A stretch of 64,000 nucleotides of DNA from contig CM050654.1 in the NCBI GenBank assembly GCA_027574665.1, forward strand, positions 11,836,142 to 11,900,141, read 5' to 3'. The notes under the pieces were generated by a model. The model was given only the letters and a program-made list of their open reading frames with translations. It was not told the DNA's origin and did not search any database. Below, in pieces: positions 49,773-63,194 of the stretch. Source of the stretch: Rhynochetos jubatus (lineage: Eukaryota > Chordata > Aves > Eurypygiformes > Rhynochetidae). How positions within the stretch are numbered: position 1 is the first letter of the stretch; every line of letters begins with the position of its first letter. Made by a program: the position numbers and the translations under genes.

Positions 49773-51670
49773 ATATTAGCTCCTGCAACATTTTCCCAGT
49801 TTTCTTTAACTACAGCAGAAGCATACAGGAAGGATATAACTGGCTCAAACTTGTAATAATTATTCAGTATTAGAGGAAGAACACATGCCTAACTTCATCA
49901 GTTTGGGTTGACTTACTACAGTTGGTCCTTCCACCTTTAAAAGGACATTGAGAAATTATAATCTAACAATTTAGTCAAGGCAATAGTCTGACACTGCTGA
50001 GTGGCTACTGGTTTTTTTCCATGAACAGTGTTTAGCATGCCTCCACTTGAGTAAGGCAGGCACACAGCTCTGGAGTTTGGAACACAAGTAGGGCTTTTAA
50101 GGGGGTACTCCTCTACTAAGGGAGCAAGTCATTGCCATCTCCAGTATTTAGGCAAAAGAAAGCTTGGGTCAAACACTCTGACTCCAAACTGACAAAAGGA
50201 ATGAGACTGGAACAGAAAAGAATTTCTCCAGACTTGCTTTACAAAGAAAAGCTTCATCTATTGCCTTGTTTGGTGTTGTTTTTTTTTTTTTTTTTAAAAG
50301 GAGTAAAAAACCCACAAACAATGTCTCTTATTCCATTTATCAAGGCCAAATCATATTCTCCTGCACTGGGATTTACCAGAAATCGTGCAGTACAAAGAAA
50401 AATTAGATCAGCAACACCTTTATGCTTTAAAATGGATAAGTCATTGTATTACATATATAGAGTATTTATATCTTGCTCTCAGGAATTGAATTATGACAGG
50501 AAGCCAGTATTGCTACATTATATCTTCTTATTGGTCACTAATTTTATATAGCCTTGGACAAGCAACTTAACATTTATCCTCAGTTCATCTCTGATGGACG
50601 AGGTTTAACTAATGATTGTTCACTATTTGGGAGCATCAGTAAAGAGTAATATGAAAATACCAACCATTTTCTTGGGTCATACCACTGGTGAATCATAGAT
50701 ACAAAGTCGTGGTGATACCAACTATAGGTAAAACAGTGCCAGGCAGAATAGATACAGGAATGAGAGGAAATATAGACTACAAGAATAGCTATCATGTTTT
50801 CCAGGGCCTCATCCCTGACTGTGGAAGAGAATCCAGAGTATTTTACTAATTTACATCCTAGCCATCCCAGATGCATCCCCACATGTTTCTACCCACAGCA
50901 CTCCAGTGCTGACCAAACAGAGAGGTGTCTTAGAGAGCGACTCTGAAAGCATCTGCAGTAAATGAAAGCAATTGGAATTTGACAATGGGTCTGTTCAAAT
51001 GACTAACACCTTGCAAATAATCAAAATTCTGAAGAGGCCTTAGAAGACAAGGGTTCATGCCTCCTCATCTCTTAGCTATATTAACAAGGAAGCAATGTTA
51101 CTCTTACTGGATGTTATAGTTTCACCCAGAAGTGATAAAAATGTAGAGGAATTTGAAGGAATATGTGATAGAGCTGCACTTTTCTCAGAAATTTTATAGA
51201 GTTGAATAACACATACTTTCAGGAGGAAGAGTTGAAGGTAGAGCTAAGTAGAAAGCTTCCCTGAAAAATTAAAGCTACACTATTATCGTCACAGTAGAAA
51301 AATCCCTAATCTAGTTTTTCCATCCCACCTAAATGTAGTCCTGAATAACACCATAAAAGAACACCCAAAACCTCTCAGGTGACACTTTTAACAGAAATAC
51401 TACTTTTAAAATGCAAGAGACAATTTCATGACAGTATCTGGGAGACAAAATATACTTTTTTCCCTTCTTGAGAAGGAAAAGGAAAAACACTTGCTTCAAA
51501 ACTTATATAAAACACACTACTTGTGCAAGGACAAACCTACTTAAACCACCATTTGCTGCAGTCAACTGGTAGTGTAAGCTCCTCTCCTGAGGGCAGCTCA
51601 GGTTGCAAGGCTTTGCCCAAGGGGCTGGCAGAGCTGAGGGAGTGACAGCCCCTTATCTCTTGTGCAAACC

Positions 51671-52402
51671 TGCATCTGCTTGACCTTGGCTGGCTGCCAG
51701 GCACCCAGTCTCTCATTCAATCCCTTCCTCCACAGGGTGGAGAGGAGGAAACCAGGCAAAAAAAAGCTTACAGGTGAAGACAAGGAAATCACTAACATAT
51801 TACTCTCAGGGGCAGAACATACTCAACTTGAGAACAAGTAGGATAGAAAGCATAGACAGAGCTTAAAATACCTTTCCCACCCCTTTATCCCAGGCTCAGC
51901 TTCATTCCCAGCTCCTCTCCCCCTGCTCCCAAGCAGCCCTGAGGCAGTGAGGTGAGGGTCAGCCCACAGCAGTACCTCTTTTCTGTTGCTTTCTCCTTAG
52001 TTTTCCTCTGCTCCAGCATAGGAGCAGGCCACAGCGCCTTCAGGATAAACCTATTCCTGCGTGGGTTCCTCTCCACAGGCCCCTGTTCCTGTCAGGAACC
52101 TGCTTCTTCATGGGCTCCTCACCACAGGGGAGGCTCCATTGCAACACCCACTTCTCTTAACTAGGTGCTCACAAGGCAAAACCTCACATTCTCACCCCTC
52201 TTACTATACAAAGGCTGCTTTTCCTCCTTAAATACATTTCCCTAGATGTGCCCCACCTGTGGCTGAGGGGCACAGCTGTGCCCTGCAGTGAGGCCCTTGG
52301 GCCTGGCTGGAACTGGTTGGGTTTCCTGTGGGGCAGCCCCAGTCTGTCAGCACGGAGGCCACCCTGCAGCCCACCAACACCTCACTACATAGTCTCAGTA
52401 CA
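51671..52402 (-). mobile_element. Solo LTR, older, different avian ERV subfamily
   Basis: A minus-strand LTR of about 730 bases. The plus-strand start 'tgcatctgcttgaccttggc' followed by 'tggctgccaggcaccca' is a diverged reverse complement of an avian LTR 3' end that normally reads GGTCAACCCACCACA, and the plus-strand end 'catagtctcagtaca' would be the 5' terminus. On the minus strand the body contains 'gctggagcagaggaaaac' and 'ggaacccacgcaggaatagg' as in related LTRs, and a TATA-like 'tgtatttaagga' (plus 52229-52240 region). It is more decayed than the 12.3 kb LTR. No internal retroviral genes flank it. Several short open frames here (51598-51798, 51885-52076, 51952-52164, 52228-52455, 52248-52442) are repeat sequence. 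Confidence 0.75.
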
Positions 52403-54362
52403 GACCGGGGCAGCGATAGTGTTGCCTGAACTGCAAACTTGAATCCCACCAGCAATCTTAATTTACAACAGGGGGCCTCATCTGAACTTGTGGCCCTGGG
52501 CAGTGTTGCACTGTGGCATTTTCCAGGGTGCCTTCAGAAGGCCGGAGGTTCCCTCTCCCACCCTCGCACCGCGCCTGCAAGCAGCCCCTTGGCCTAAACT
52601 GTGCTTCCGTGGAAGGTGCTCTTAAATCGTGGCATTAATGCTTTCCATCTAATTAGGGTGTTCCTCCTTCCTCACTTCAAACCGAGGCCCTAGACCTGAT
52701 CCCAAGGTTACTGGCAGCCACAGTGTTCCGCATGGAGGATGGAATCACGGATATCGATGTACGAAGTGATAAGTGCAGATGAGAGTGATTCATGCCTTTC
52801 TGGGATGCGGTCTCACTGCGTTTTTATTCCAAAAATTCAATGCCCCTTTGATGCCTAACCAAACTAGCAATTAGTTGTCAAGGCACAGCTAAAACGGCAA
52901 AATAAACCCTGTAGATTTAATCAGCATTTCCATGGTAGCTGAAATTATGCTGCTTAAAGGCTGGAATGGGTTTGCAATAAAAATGAGTTGACTGTGTATC
53001 CCCAAAAATTGATTCCTGGAAGAACAGTCAAACACAATAGCTTCAGGAAATAACATTAAAAATATTAAACCACAGTCTCTCAGTTGCCTTAAAACATGGG
53101 CATAAAATCTAAATCTCTTTAGGAGTATACCGAATTTAGCCACAGATGATGTAGCTGGAGAAAATAAATTTAGAAAGGGAGATTTTGTTTGGAATAAATC
53201 TTCGGAACAGCCTAGCTGACTGACATTTCATAAAGACTACCTTTTCTGGGGTAAAAAAAGTTAACTCTCCCTGGTGCCTTGGATGTTTGGGGTTTTTTGT
53301 CATGAAATATCTCATTGTTTTCATTTTACGGCCACAGACAATAGTGCTTTCTCATCAGAACAATGTACAGAAAAAAAGGTAAAAAATTTAATTTGAAAAT
53401 AGTGGGACTCGCTTCATTGAGAAGTTGAAGAAATATGTCCTTGAGGTGGGGGTCTCATGAATGCTGGAAGTTTAGATGTGATGTTAAAGCTGGACTGTTG
53501 CTATCATTCCAGATATGGTGGACTGAAATTGGACATGAAGTACCCAACAAACATTTGGAAGACAAAACTATCTGATAAACAAAGTCATGTGTCTAGATTA
53601 CCATAGACACCGATTTCCCAGCATCTCAAGAAATGGGTGCAGATCATGTTTCTAACTTTTTTTGTGTGTGTGAAATACTATGTTACCCATGTTCATTCTT
53701 AGAGGCTTTTATGGTTTGACAATTAAGTTTTATATGTCTTGATATGTTGTGATTTTATACAAGGTATTTGAAAAAAGTAATGATGGAAATTGGTATTCTT
53801 TTTGCAGTTCTGTTTCTGGATAATGACATATAAAATACTTCCATTGTGAAAATTAATCTTTTGGAGATATGTGACAGGCTGACAACTGTCTTGCTGTCAA
53901 ATTTTAAAGCAATATCTAATTTTTCCTTAACTTTAATAGATACTTAAATCTATTCTTATGTTTAAAAAACAAAGTAAATAGAAAATAAACTTTATTAGCT
54001 TCACGTACATGTTCATTTTTTATTGATATTACCTGAACACCTCATTCCTCATAAATTACAAGCTTAGTGGGGCTGTGCTGTGAGACTTCCTTGTCTCCTT
54101 CCTGCAGCCACCTTGTCCCAAAGGGTTGATGCATGGGGTAATTCTGGCCCTGGGACAGAATTTGCTGTTGTGGAACTCCAGAAGGTTCCTGCTAGCATAC
54201 TGCCCTGAGTTAGCTGATGTCCCTGTGAAGGGCAGCCTTTCCCATCCATTGTATAGACCCTCCCTTTCCATTTTCAAATCATCCACACACTTCACGCAAG
54301 GGTATTCTATGCCTTCATACAGGCCACTAATGACAATGTGTCTTAGGCATCCGATTTTAAGG
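52403..54362. other. Unique sequence between two LTRs, possible conserved block
   Basis: The first part (52590-53150) has scattered CpG and homeobox-like 'taatta' cores ('ctaattagggtgtt', 'gcaattagttgtcaag') and reads like conserved non-coding DNA. The second part, up to 54050, is AT-rich and ends with 'gaaaataaactttattagc', a canonical AATAAA context near 53981, which could be a 3' end on the plus strand. No coding frame was found. Confidence 0.3.
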
Positions 54363-54972
54363 TGTGCTGGTTTTGTCTGGGATAGAGTTAGTTTTCTTCA
54401 TAGCAGCTGGTACAAGGCTCTGTTTTTGATTTGTGCTGGAAACAGTGTTGTTGGTAACACAGGGATGTTTTTGTCACTGCTCAGCCATGCTGACACAGGG
54501 TTAAACACAGAGTTAAAACCTTTTCTGCTCCTCACCCCATCCCACCAGTGAGGAGGCTGGGGGTGCACAAGCAGTTGGGAGGGGCCATAACAGGGACAGC
54601 TCACCCCAACTGACCAAAGGGACATTACATACCATGTCATGCTCAGGATGTAAAGCTGCAAAAGAAGGAGGAAGGGGGGGACGTTTGGAGTGGTGGTGTT
54701 TGTGTTCCCAAGTATATGTTACATGTGATGGAGCCCTACTTTCCTGGAGATGGCTGAACACCTGCCTGCTGATGGGAAGGTATGCCTGAATTCCTTGTTT
54801 CGCTTTGCTTGCATGCATGGCTTTTGCTTGACCTATTACACTGTCTTCATCTCAACCTACGAGTTTTCTCACTTTTACCCTTGCAGTTCTCTTCCCCTTC
54901 CCATTGTGGAGTGAGAGAGTAGCTGTGTGGTGCTTAGTTACCCCAGGTGCCAGCTGGGGTTAAACCACGACA
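54363..54972 (+). mobile_element. Solo LTR of an avian endogenous retrovirus, sense
   Basis: This LTR of about 610 bases begins 'tgtgctggttttgtctggga' and ends 'gctggggttaaaccacgaca', the canonical termini of an abundant avian LTR family. Inside are 'gtgctggaaacagtgttg', 'gaccaaagggacatta', a degraded TATA region ('ggatgtaaagctgc' near 54647, normally TATAAAG), the purine stretch 'ggaggaagggggggacg', and a degraded polyadenylation signal ('cctattacactgtctt' near 54832, normally ATTAAA). Loss of both signals suggests an inactive promoter. No retroviral coding sequence adjoins it, and the 5 bases on each side (taagg, caggg) do not form a clear target duplication. The frames 54126-54551, 54398-54661 and 54513-54818 overlap it and are not host genes. 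Confidence 0.92.
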
Positions 54973-55600
54973 CAGGGAAAGAAGTTTGAAAGCAGGATTT
55001 ATGCAGGGTTCACTATGAACTTGAGGAGTAGGTTTACTGGAATTTCTGAAGCAAGGAACTATGTCATAAACTCATGATACAGATAGGTAGCAACTGAACA
55101 GGATTGCAGAGGAGGAAACCATCATAGAAGGTGAAACACCTTTTTCAATAAGTAGACAAAAAACCCCACCAACAAAATTTCAATATGTTGCTTTAGGAAA
55201 TATGAAACTTCATAATATAAACATGATTCAGTATTTGCAATTCTGAGAAGCATTTTTAAAACCTAGTGATAGAAAATGTCTGGCGTTCAAAAGCTGAAGC
55301 TCTATGAGGAACAGGTTTGCATTTTGTCATTGTCTGCATGATGAAAAAGGACAAGTGCAATAACAATACAGCAGATATTAGGATTTTCACAGTTAGCAGC
55401 CTGCCTGTCACACCCCTCATTATCTTACTTGCATACAGATGGCTTTCACAGTATTTTTCCCAAGTATCCTGCAATACTGAAATATGTTCTATAAAATGAT
55501 TTACCATATGTTTATAAATATTATGTACATAATCATTACATCTTGGCTGAAAGAGAGGGACATTTGCATATAGAAGCTGTCAGGTATCTCTCCAATGGAC

Positions 55601-55630
55601 ATTATTATATATATACATGTATATATACAC
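55601..55630. repeat. AT-rich palindromic microsatellite
   Basis: 'attattatatatatacatgt' followed by 'atatatacacc'. The centre is self-complementary (tatatacatgtatata), so it can extrude as a small cruciform. Confidence 0.85.
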
Positions 55631-58587
55631 CTTACAATTGATTATAAGTGAAGATTACTACTGGGAGAGGAATTAAAGACAGTTGGTTCAGTACAGTCTG
55701 ATAGGCTTCATACAGATGCACTGAACTACCTAAAGACAATTTGAGAAGTCATTAAATGTATTGTGGATACTTTGCTGCTACAAATACATATCCAGTCATT
55801 AATTTCATCCCAAATTAATGTTTTGGGAATAGTATAAGTGCTGTAACAGGTACTTTGAATCAAATACTGATATCAAAACAGTAAGAATGAAATAAATACT
55901 TCAGCAAATGCCAAGCCTAAGGCCTGCAATGACAAGAACTTTAGGAATACTGGGAACAGCTGCCCATCAGGAGAATTGTTCTTACAGGTATGCTTAGTGA
56001 AAGATCTGAGCTGAAGTGCTGAGCTACCAATGACCTAAGAGATGCACTACTTCATATTAACAAATTAATTGTAAAGTTACTGTAGCACTTCACAGCGCAC
56101 AAGTGCACAGAGTGAGATCAATGCAAAGAAATGAACAAGCCGATGGGCCAGCAAGAACCAAGTGTGCAGAGTGGATTGAAGAAATGGAGCAGGTAGCTGC
56201 AAGATAGGCTAGTTAATCACACCTCCTGCCACAGCTGCCCCATCTGCCAGTTGATCCCTTCTGTAACAGAACACACCGCAGCTGAACTACCTGGTTTCTG
56301 CCTGGCCAAAGAGTGCCTGGAAATTTGGCAATAGCTGGTTACGCCTGTTGTTTCTTTACATTTTAATGCTGCTGTTTACCATTACTGTTGCATTTACTAC
56401 TGGCTCCAAGAGATATGCATAGTCAAATCTGTATTAGTATTTTTCGACTCTGTGTATAAACCTCCCTCATTTTCTTTTGGGCAAATTTGCAAATCTAAAT
56501 TAGAAATATCCTCATTAGCAACTTGTTTACATTTATATTTGCATATCCTTAATGGCTGAAAGGCTTGTCCAGAAAGACACTGAACCTTGGTGTTAGACTG
56601 AAAACAGAGGTCATGTCTCTATATTTTTCTGCTGCCTCTTCCGATGGTTAATTACCTTCAGCTAAATATCCCTCAAACTGCTGAATATGAATTTGTTTTT
56701 ATCTCTGGCTTGATCTTTTGTTCTAGTTCTTCCATCTTTCAACTAACTCACAGAATTTTCTATTGTAAACCAGTCACATCTTTGTTTTGATCTCTGTTTA
56801 GATAACTTTTTTCTCTACAGGACTTTTGTTCTCTCAGTCTACAAAACATGATGGTGGCTCTGTGCAACCTGCTATTTGTTTTCACACTATGTGTTCTGCA
56901 GTAGCTGTTAACTCTGCGTTGAGAGATGTCCCAGAATGGAGGTGCTGATTACAATGCACATGTAGGCATCTAGAAAATGTACTATATGAATCTCAAATAG
57001 TATTTAATTTGACATTATGGCCTATTCAGCATGCAGTTAGCCTTAGGTAACAATCACAGTCCACAATCGTGTTGTGCTAAGAAGCATACTATCGCTTTGT
57101 TAGATTCACTTGCCAAAAAGCTGCTGTTCCAGTCTAACACATAAGCCTGAAAGTAAAATCACTGTGTTGGAAACTTCTCAGTAATTATAAATCCTCTAGA
57201 AAAAAACTAATAGGCATGTCATTTAACAAACAAGACCCTTTCTGACTGCTCTAGTCCCTAGTAATCAAATTGGAATTATTATAGCTGTGTTAATCTAATA
57301 TGGAGATGCAAGTACAATATAACCACCTCTCATCAATACATCACCCTTAAAAAAAACCTAACAAGACATTCAAAGACATTTTGTGAACAGCACAAGGCAG
57401 CAGACATTCTAGGATAAATTATTCAAAGCTGTCATTTACTTCCTTACACGTGTTCTGCAGAAACTTCCATGGCATTTCAGACAAGATTCTGCGAGAAAGG
57501 ACCCTGGCTTTGCTCCTGTTCCTGAATTCTGTTTGAAGCCTGCGAGGTGCACAGATGCCTCCTCCACATAGGCACCTCTAAGAAATAGTTTGGACACAGG
57601 TTTTACAGCCTGTATGTACTAAAATGCATGGGTACCTGTTCTACACTTGTAAAGATAAAAAAAGCAGGAAGAATCCCCACCTACTTAATTAAAAATAAAA
57701 TGTCTCACTAATGCAGAATCCCTTTTAGTTTTTTCTCTCTAATTTAGTAATTACAGGAATCATCACACCCTAAACTGACTCTTCTGAGCATCAGACTCCT
57801 CATTGTGTGGAGTGGTTTGACATTAAAACACATTCATTGACTAGCTGCAAAGCTGAGACACCGCACACTATTCCCCATGTATCTTTGTTTAGTGGCTCTG
57901 CACAACAGATGGAATTTTATGTCATGCAGCATTAGGCTACTGTTAAATTTTAATTTCAATTAATGGTCTTTATACTCTTTCTTTATGCACACCAGGGATA
58001 TTTTAGGCATCCATTTCCCTTCTAATTAGCTTTTATTGCTGAATTCATTCTGAATCTCTGGAAGTCATTAGATTCTCAAACATTCACAGCTGAATTTACT
58101 TACTCTCTAATAAAATTAATTAGTCCCTCACAAAAAATGACTGAATTTGGTCTACCTTTATACATATAGGTAAGTGCTGAATGGCTATAATTTCTGTCTA
58201 TTCCTTTCTGGTACAGTCTCTTTTTTTTTAAATTGACTTTTATCCTTGTTATTAACATCACTGTTTCTCGGGTTGATGCTCTAACTGCTTGACTTAAAAT
58301 GAAACCTATTTCAAGGGCTTTGTCTCCTAGATTATGGCACAACATCACTTATACACTCATCTCTGTCAAAAGCCTGTTACGTACTGTGAGTTTCCTTAGA
58401 ATATTGCGTTCACTGTAAAACTGCACGGAGCCTTAGAGCCTGAGGCACAGGTAATTTCCATGAATACTGCTTGAGACCCTCAGTTGATGTAGGCTGATAA
58501 ATCTTATTAAGTGTAAAAACTTCTAAATGGTCTGTTTCAAAGAAGAGAACCACCCAAGATAGTGCAAGGAAAGAAGACAAAATATTT

Positions 58588-58610
58588 AATTTTTTTTTTT
58601 TTTTTTTTTT
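58588..58610. repeat. Poly-T run of about 21
   Basis: A T homopolymer follows 'aatatttaa'. No SINE or LINE body could be recognised next to it, so it is listed only as a simple repeat. A similar run of about 19 lies at 60466-60484, and shorter ones at 19628-19650, 42459-42472, 50279-50296 and 62301-62315. Confidence 0.9.
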
Positions 58611-61600
58611 GCCAGTGATTTACTAGAAGAAAGGGTCAAGCACTTTCATATTTCTGAGAAGGGGAAAAAAGTATGTGGTGCTGCACACTAGTGTAACGGC
58701 TTTTTCATGTTTTCTAACATTTGGTTAGTTGCTTCTGAAAAGTCTTGGGTAGTTTAGTGGCACAACACCATTAATGTCTAATTTATCACTGCACCATGAC
58801 AATTGAAGAATATACCTTCAGGGGAGACACAATGAAAGATTTCATTTTGTATGGATTACAGTGGAATATTTACAACACTAGTTAAGAGTCTGCAACAACT
58901 CTTGTGGTACCCTCGCATGTTAAATTGTGTAAACTATAGTTACAGTTATATGGCTGCAAGACAAATAATTTGTAAAATATGATAATATTTGCAAGACTCA
59001 GAATTGAACTTAGCACATAATCAATTTCCTTTATACTTACTATCAACACACAAACTGCATTACTTTGAGAAGCTGATTATGAACATGCTATAGACATTTT
59101 TATCTCTTCATATATCTAAATAAAAAGGTGCATTTATACTAGCATCATGTGCGTCACATACGTATGGTTGTATACATACTAATATCATTGCATATGTGGC
59201 TATAGCAGTGCAGTGGTAACAGTATTGCCCTAGTCACTTTTGACAGTCAAGTGGACCTCATGTAATTATTCATTCACTGAAATCCATCAGATCAAAGGAC
59301 CTGGCTTCCCCAAGGGCGACGCACCGTCCCCACAGGCATAAGACATTCTTTATAGCAGGCAAGCAGCTAGTCAGGAGACTTCAGCGTACAGGCAGTGCTC
59401 TAAATACTGGTCAGAAGCAATCAGCCAATACAGAGTAAGTGGTGTCACTGGAAGTATATTTATGTAAGGGCTGTGGCAGCAAAGATAGGAGTAAATGTCC
59501 CTGTCTAGTTCGGTATTCGCGTACTTACGCTCTTCTCACTGAATTAACTCCAAATTCCCTGTTTATAGAGGAGAGAAAATAGGTTTTGATAAGAAATGGA
59601 ACTTCAGAAATTACACACTAATTTACCATTTCCCTGGTTTGCTTCTGTAGTAATAGCTGCTTTTTGGTTTTCAAAATGTCTACAGGGTATTGCTTTTCAC
59701 TTGTGATTTTTTTTTGTTTGTTTGTTTGGTTTTTTTTGTTAAATTAGAGTCTACATAATACACCCAAGAGCAACAGTACCTGGCTTCATTCAATATATTC
59801 CTCCTCAGCTCTTCCCTGTTTGGTCAATGCACGCTCTTGCAAAGCCCAAGCCTCTTCCATCTTTGCAGCAGGTGCGAGTGGACACAAACAAAAGAACAGA
59901 GCTGGCCTGTGTGCTCATGAAATAGTACACAAAATGAATGTACAGCTCAACACGGGTACAAAGTAAACAGACACATGGAAAAGAAAAGCTACATTGTGTC
60001 ACAGTTTTGGTGCTCAAGCTGAAGTTGACAATACACTACGATACTCTGACTCAGCTTACAGAGAGATGCAGGGAGAAAGAGGAGACAAACTGCACCTCAG
60101 AACAGAAAACCTCTGCAGAGGGACTAACTGTTCAAAGTGGCTCGTGGCCCTCCAAAAGGGGAGCACATTGAATGTTTCAGACCAAATGTTTTTTTTCTCC
60201 ATTGGGTAACACGTGCCTTAGGTAAGGTAGAAAGCGCATGGCTCTTTGCAACCTCATAAACGCAAGACATAGAAGGAATGGTCCATAACATCTCAGCATC
60301 TCAAAAATTATCGATTAATTCGTAAGGGACAAGAACAGGGGGTAAGTGAGCTCCACACAGCAAGAGTAAGGTGGCCAAGCAGCTATGCACATTATTAACT
60401 AACTCCAACCAGCTGCCAAATTAACTAGTTAACTGAGTATGGACTAATGCATCCTGGTTTAAAGATTTTTTTTTTTTTTTTTTTAAAGTCCCTTCAAGGT
60501 TGTTTCTGAAGAAGAATTTTTATATTCTGGAGGATTTCCCAAATTTTCATCCTTTTCAAACAGAAAAAAATACTGTTTTGTTCTATGGGTAAAAGTCTTC
60601 AATTGTTCCATGAGAAATGGGGAAACAAAAATACTTCTTTCATCAAAGTCTTTTCCTCTGCTCTGGGGAAACTTCAGCTTAGATGAACAGTGGATGAGAG
60701 GGGAAAAAGATCTTGAAGATCACTTGATCATAGACTAAGTTTTTTCTGACAAATAAAAGCGTAACTCCATATAAAAAAGACTACAGAAGTGGCTTAAAGA
60801 ATTAGATTACACAAGGAAATTAAAAAGTCAAATCTGCTTTGCCTTTATGGAACAACTGGTAGAAACAAAAGCAAGAATGATTCCAAATGGCATTTTCTTA
60901 TGTTTCTTCATAATCGTTTCCAGGCAGGGCTTTGTCACAAGACTGAAACAAAAGTAAGTAGTTCTATTTATAGAACATCTTTAAATATGCATGGTCATGA
61001 AGCATGGCACAACCTCATTTTATGTTATTCGGATTCATAAAATGTGAAATAAAATGATATTTTCCCCCAATTCAACCTTTTTTAAAAGGAAATGCTGACT
61101 AAAACAAAAGAATCATGCAAAACAGATGATCAGAATAAAAGGATCATCTGAAGTATGGATGCTAATTGAAAAGCTTTCATTTATTTCTCTAAAGCTATCA
61201 TGTGTTTTCATCTAGAGTTTTTTGTTTTGTGATTTTTTTGCATAAATAAGTTTAAACAATGGGTAACACAGAATTATTTATGAATTTGTTAGAGTGGAAT
61301 TTTTTAAAATAGTCTCAATAAAGCTGGTCAAAAATGAAATAATAAAACGTAAGCCACCTGCTCCAATTAACATACCTAATTTCTTCTCTGCTTTATGTAG
61401 CCATTTTCCCCATAAGCACATTCCACATTCAAAATTTGGAATGCAAGTGTTTTTTCCAAATCTTCAATTTTCACTTTATCCTCATTCAAGCCAATTTTTT
61501 TAAATAGTTAAAGATTATTAAGACTTACTGGTTAGCAGAGCTGGGTTTTGTTTAGTTTTCTAAAGCTGAAGTACATGCAATTTTCGCTTTAAAGTATTAA

Positions 61601-63194
61601 CAGTTCCCTGAAATTTTTGAGCACTTGTCTTTGAAGTAACATGTGACAGCACTTGTCTTTGAAACACTCAAACCTGTTTCTGCTGCTGGCAGGCTACATA
61701 GTCAGTCCACCACAGCAACCCATACGCTGCGGCTGTGTGTCATTGGTACCCTTTCAAGTTTGGGGTTTTTTTTTTTTCCCCTTCTGCAGCTTTAGTTTGG
61801 GATTATTTTATTGTGCCAGTGACTAACAGGCCTCCTTGGATTGTCATCTTTTATTGTTTATTCCTGCCAGCTGCAAAAATACTGGCTTCCTTTTTTAATC
61901 ACGAAATGAATTGTTGCAGGAACGGGGAACACTACAGTTTCCTCCACATAACGTTCTCCAATCAGAAAATTATAATTTCTCAGATGCATTAGCACAATAT
62001 ACTAGGAAACAGCTGCATAATTTAACTTAATTGTTAAGCAATACCTCATTATAGCTAGACAGTAAATTCAGCAGTTCACATTTTTTGTGTGCCTCTCGTC
62101 TTTTCAGTGCTCGCATCATGTTCTCTTTTTAATCTGCTTTTCTGCTCCCAAAGGTGCTGGAAAAAGCCATATTTGCAATAAAAATGAATTTAATCTTCTT
62201 TAAGAACCAGCTTAAATCCGTGGTAGATGCCTAAGATTCAAATTTATAGGACAGTAAGTGCTTCTAGATAACTCTGGAAAGTCTGGTAGCAGATATTAAT
62301 CTTTTTTTTTTTTTTAATAAATCAAAAAGAAACATCCAAAACCCAAGATCAACTAAACATTCAGTTTTGAAATGCATCTTAAGTTCTAAATGCGTGTGAT
62401 AGCAGCATATATTTTTGAGCCACGTAGAGGCGGAGAGCTGCAGAAAGAGCACAATTCAATGCAAATGTGTGGTGAGCACCTAATGTACGATGTGTTTTAA
62501 GACACTATGAGACAAGAAACCATTTGCATTTCCTACCAGCCTCTCTTCATCTGGGAAAATGTAATTGTATGAACTAGGTCAGGCAAGGTTGGCAGGTTAG
62601 CACCATCTCTTCTCCAGACATTCCGTGAATCTAGTCCTTTTTTCTTTTGCCTTTCTTTAACATGCCTTAATAAAGATTTCATCCTAAACCAGTTTACTTA
62701 GTTTTAAATTTTCTTCATGTCCAAGATTTTTTTTTTAATTCAGTACTTTCTGAATCGTTCAAATTTATTTATGCACTTATATTTGAGTTCAGTGGCCAGA
62801 CTTGGCTATTTGCGTAGCATGTTCATATTATATGTCTATGTGCCAATTCCTAACTCCAGTGCAAGTTACTAATTTACTAGACTCTCTAGGCTGAGAGAGG
62901 AAATGATTCCACTCAGTTTCTACAGTAGATATATTCTGTTATAACTAACTATTCCAAACAACACTTTTATTGCTGCCATTGTCTAACCATATTTAGGTAT
63001 CTCTAAAATATTTATGTTGTACCATAAAATAAATGCACAAAAATCTACTAGAGGTGCTGGTAACTTCCATGTGTGTTATCAGGTCTTTCTGCTGCTGGTG
63101 GTTTCTGCCTCTTTGGATCAGAAGCCTTCTTGTGTTCTGAATGTGGACTGAGACTGCCTGTGCTCCCACAGCTATGAATGACAACGCACCTTAC

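Larger units (their letters stand above)
54973..63194. other. Unique sequence with possible regulatory stretches, no gene
   Basis: No repeat body was recognised. Stretches at 56440-56580 (octamer ATTTGCAT at 56537-56544), 57930-58060 and 59270-59560 have the look of conserved non-coding elements. Poly-T runs lie at 58.6 and 60.47 kb. Confidence 0.4.

Noticed and set aside
50132-50551. Open frame of 139 codons on plus
   Set aside because: It spans a poly-T run giving a poly-F stretch and has no domain or splice support.
54126-54551. Open frame of 141 codons on plus
   Set aside because: Its second half runs into the solo LTR, so it is repeat-derived and not a gene.
60921-60950. 30-base block between 'cgtttccag' and 'gtaagtag'
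   Set aside because: Splice signals are good but the peptide shows no character, and its strand does not match the nearby candidate exon.
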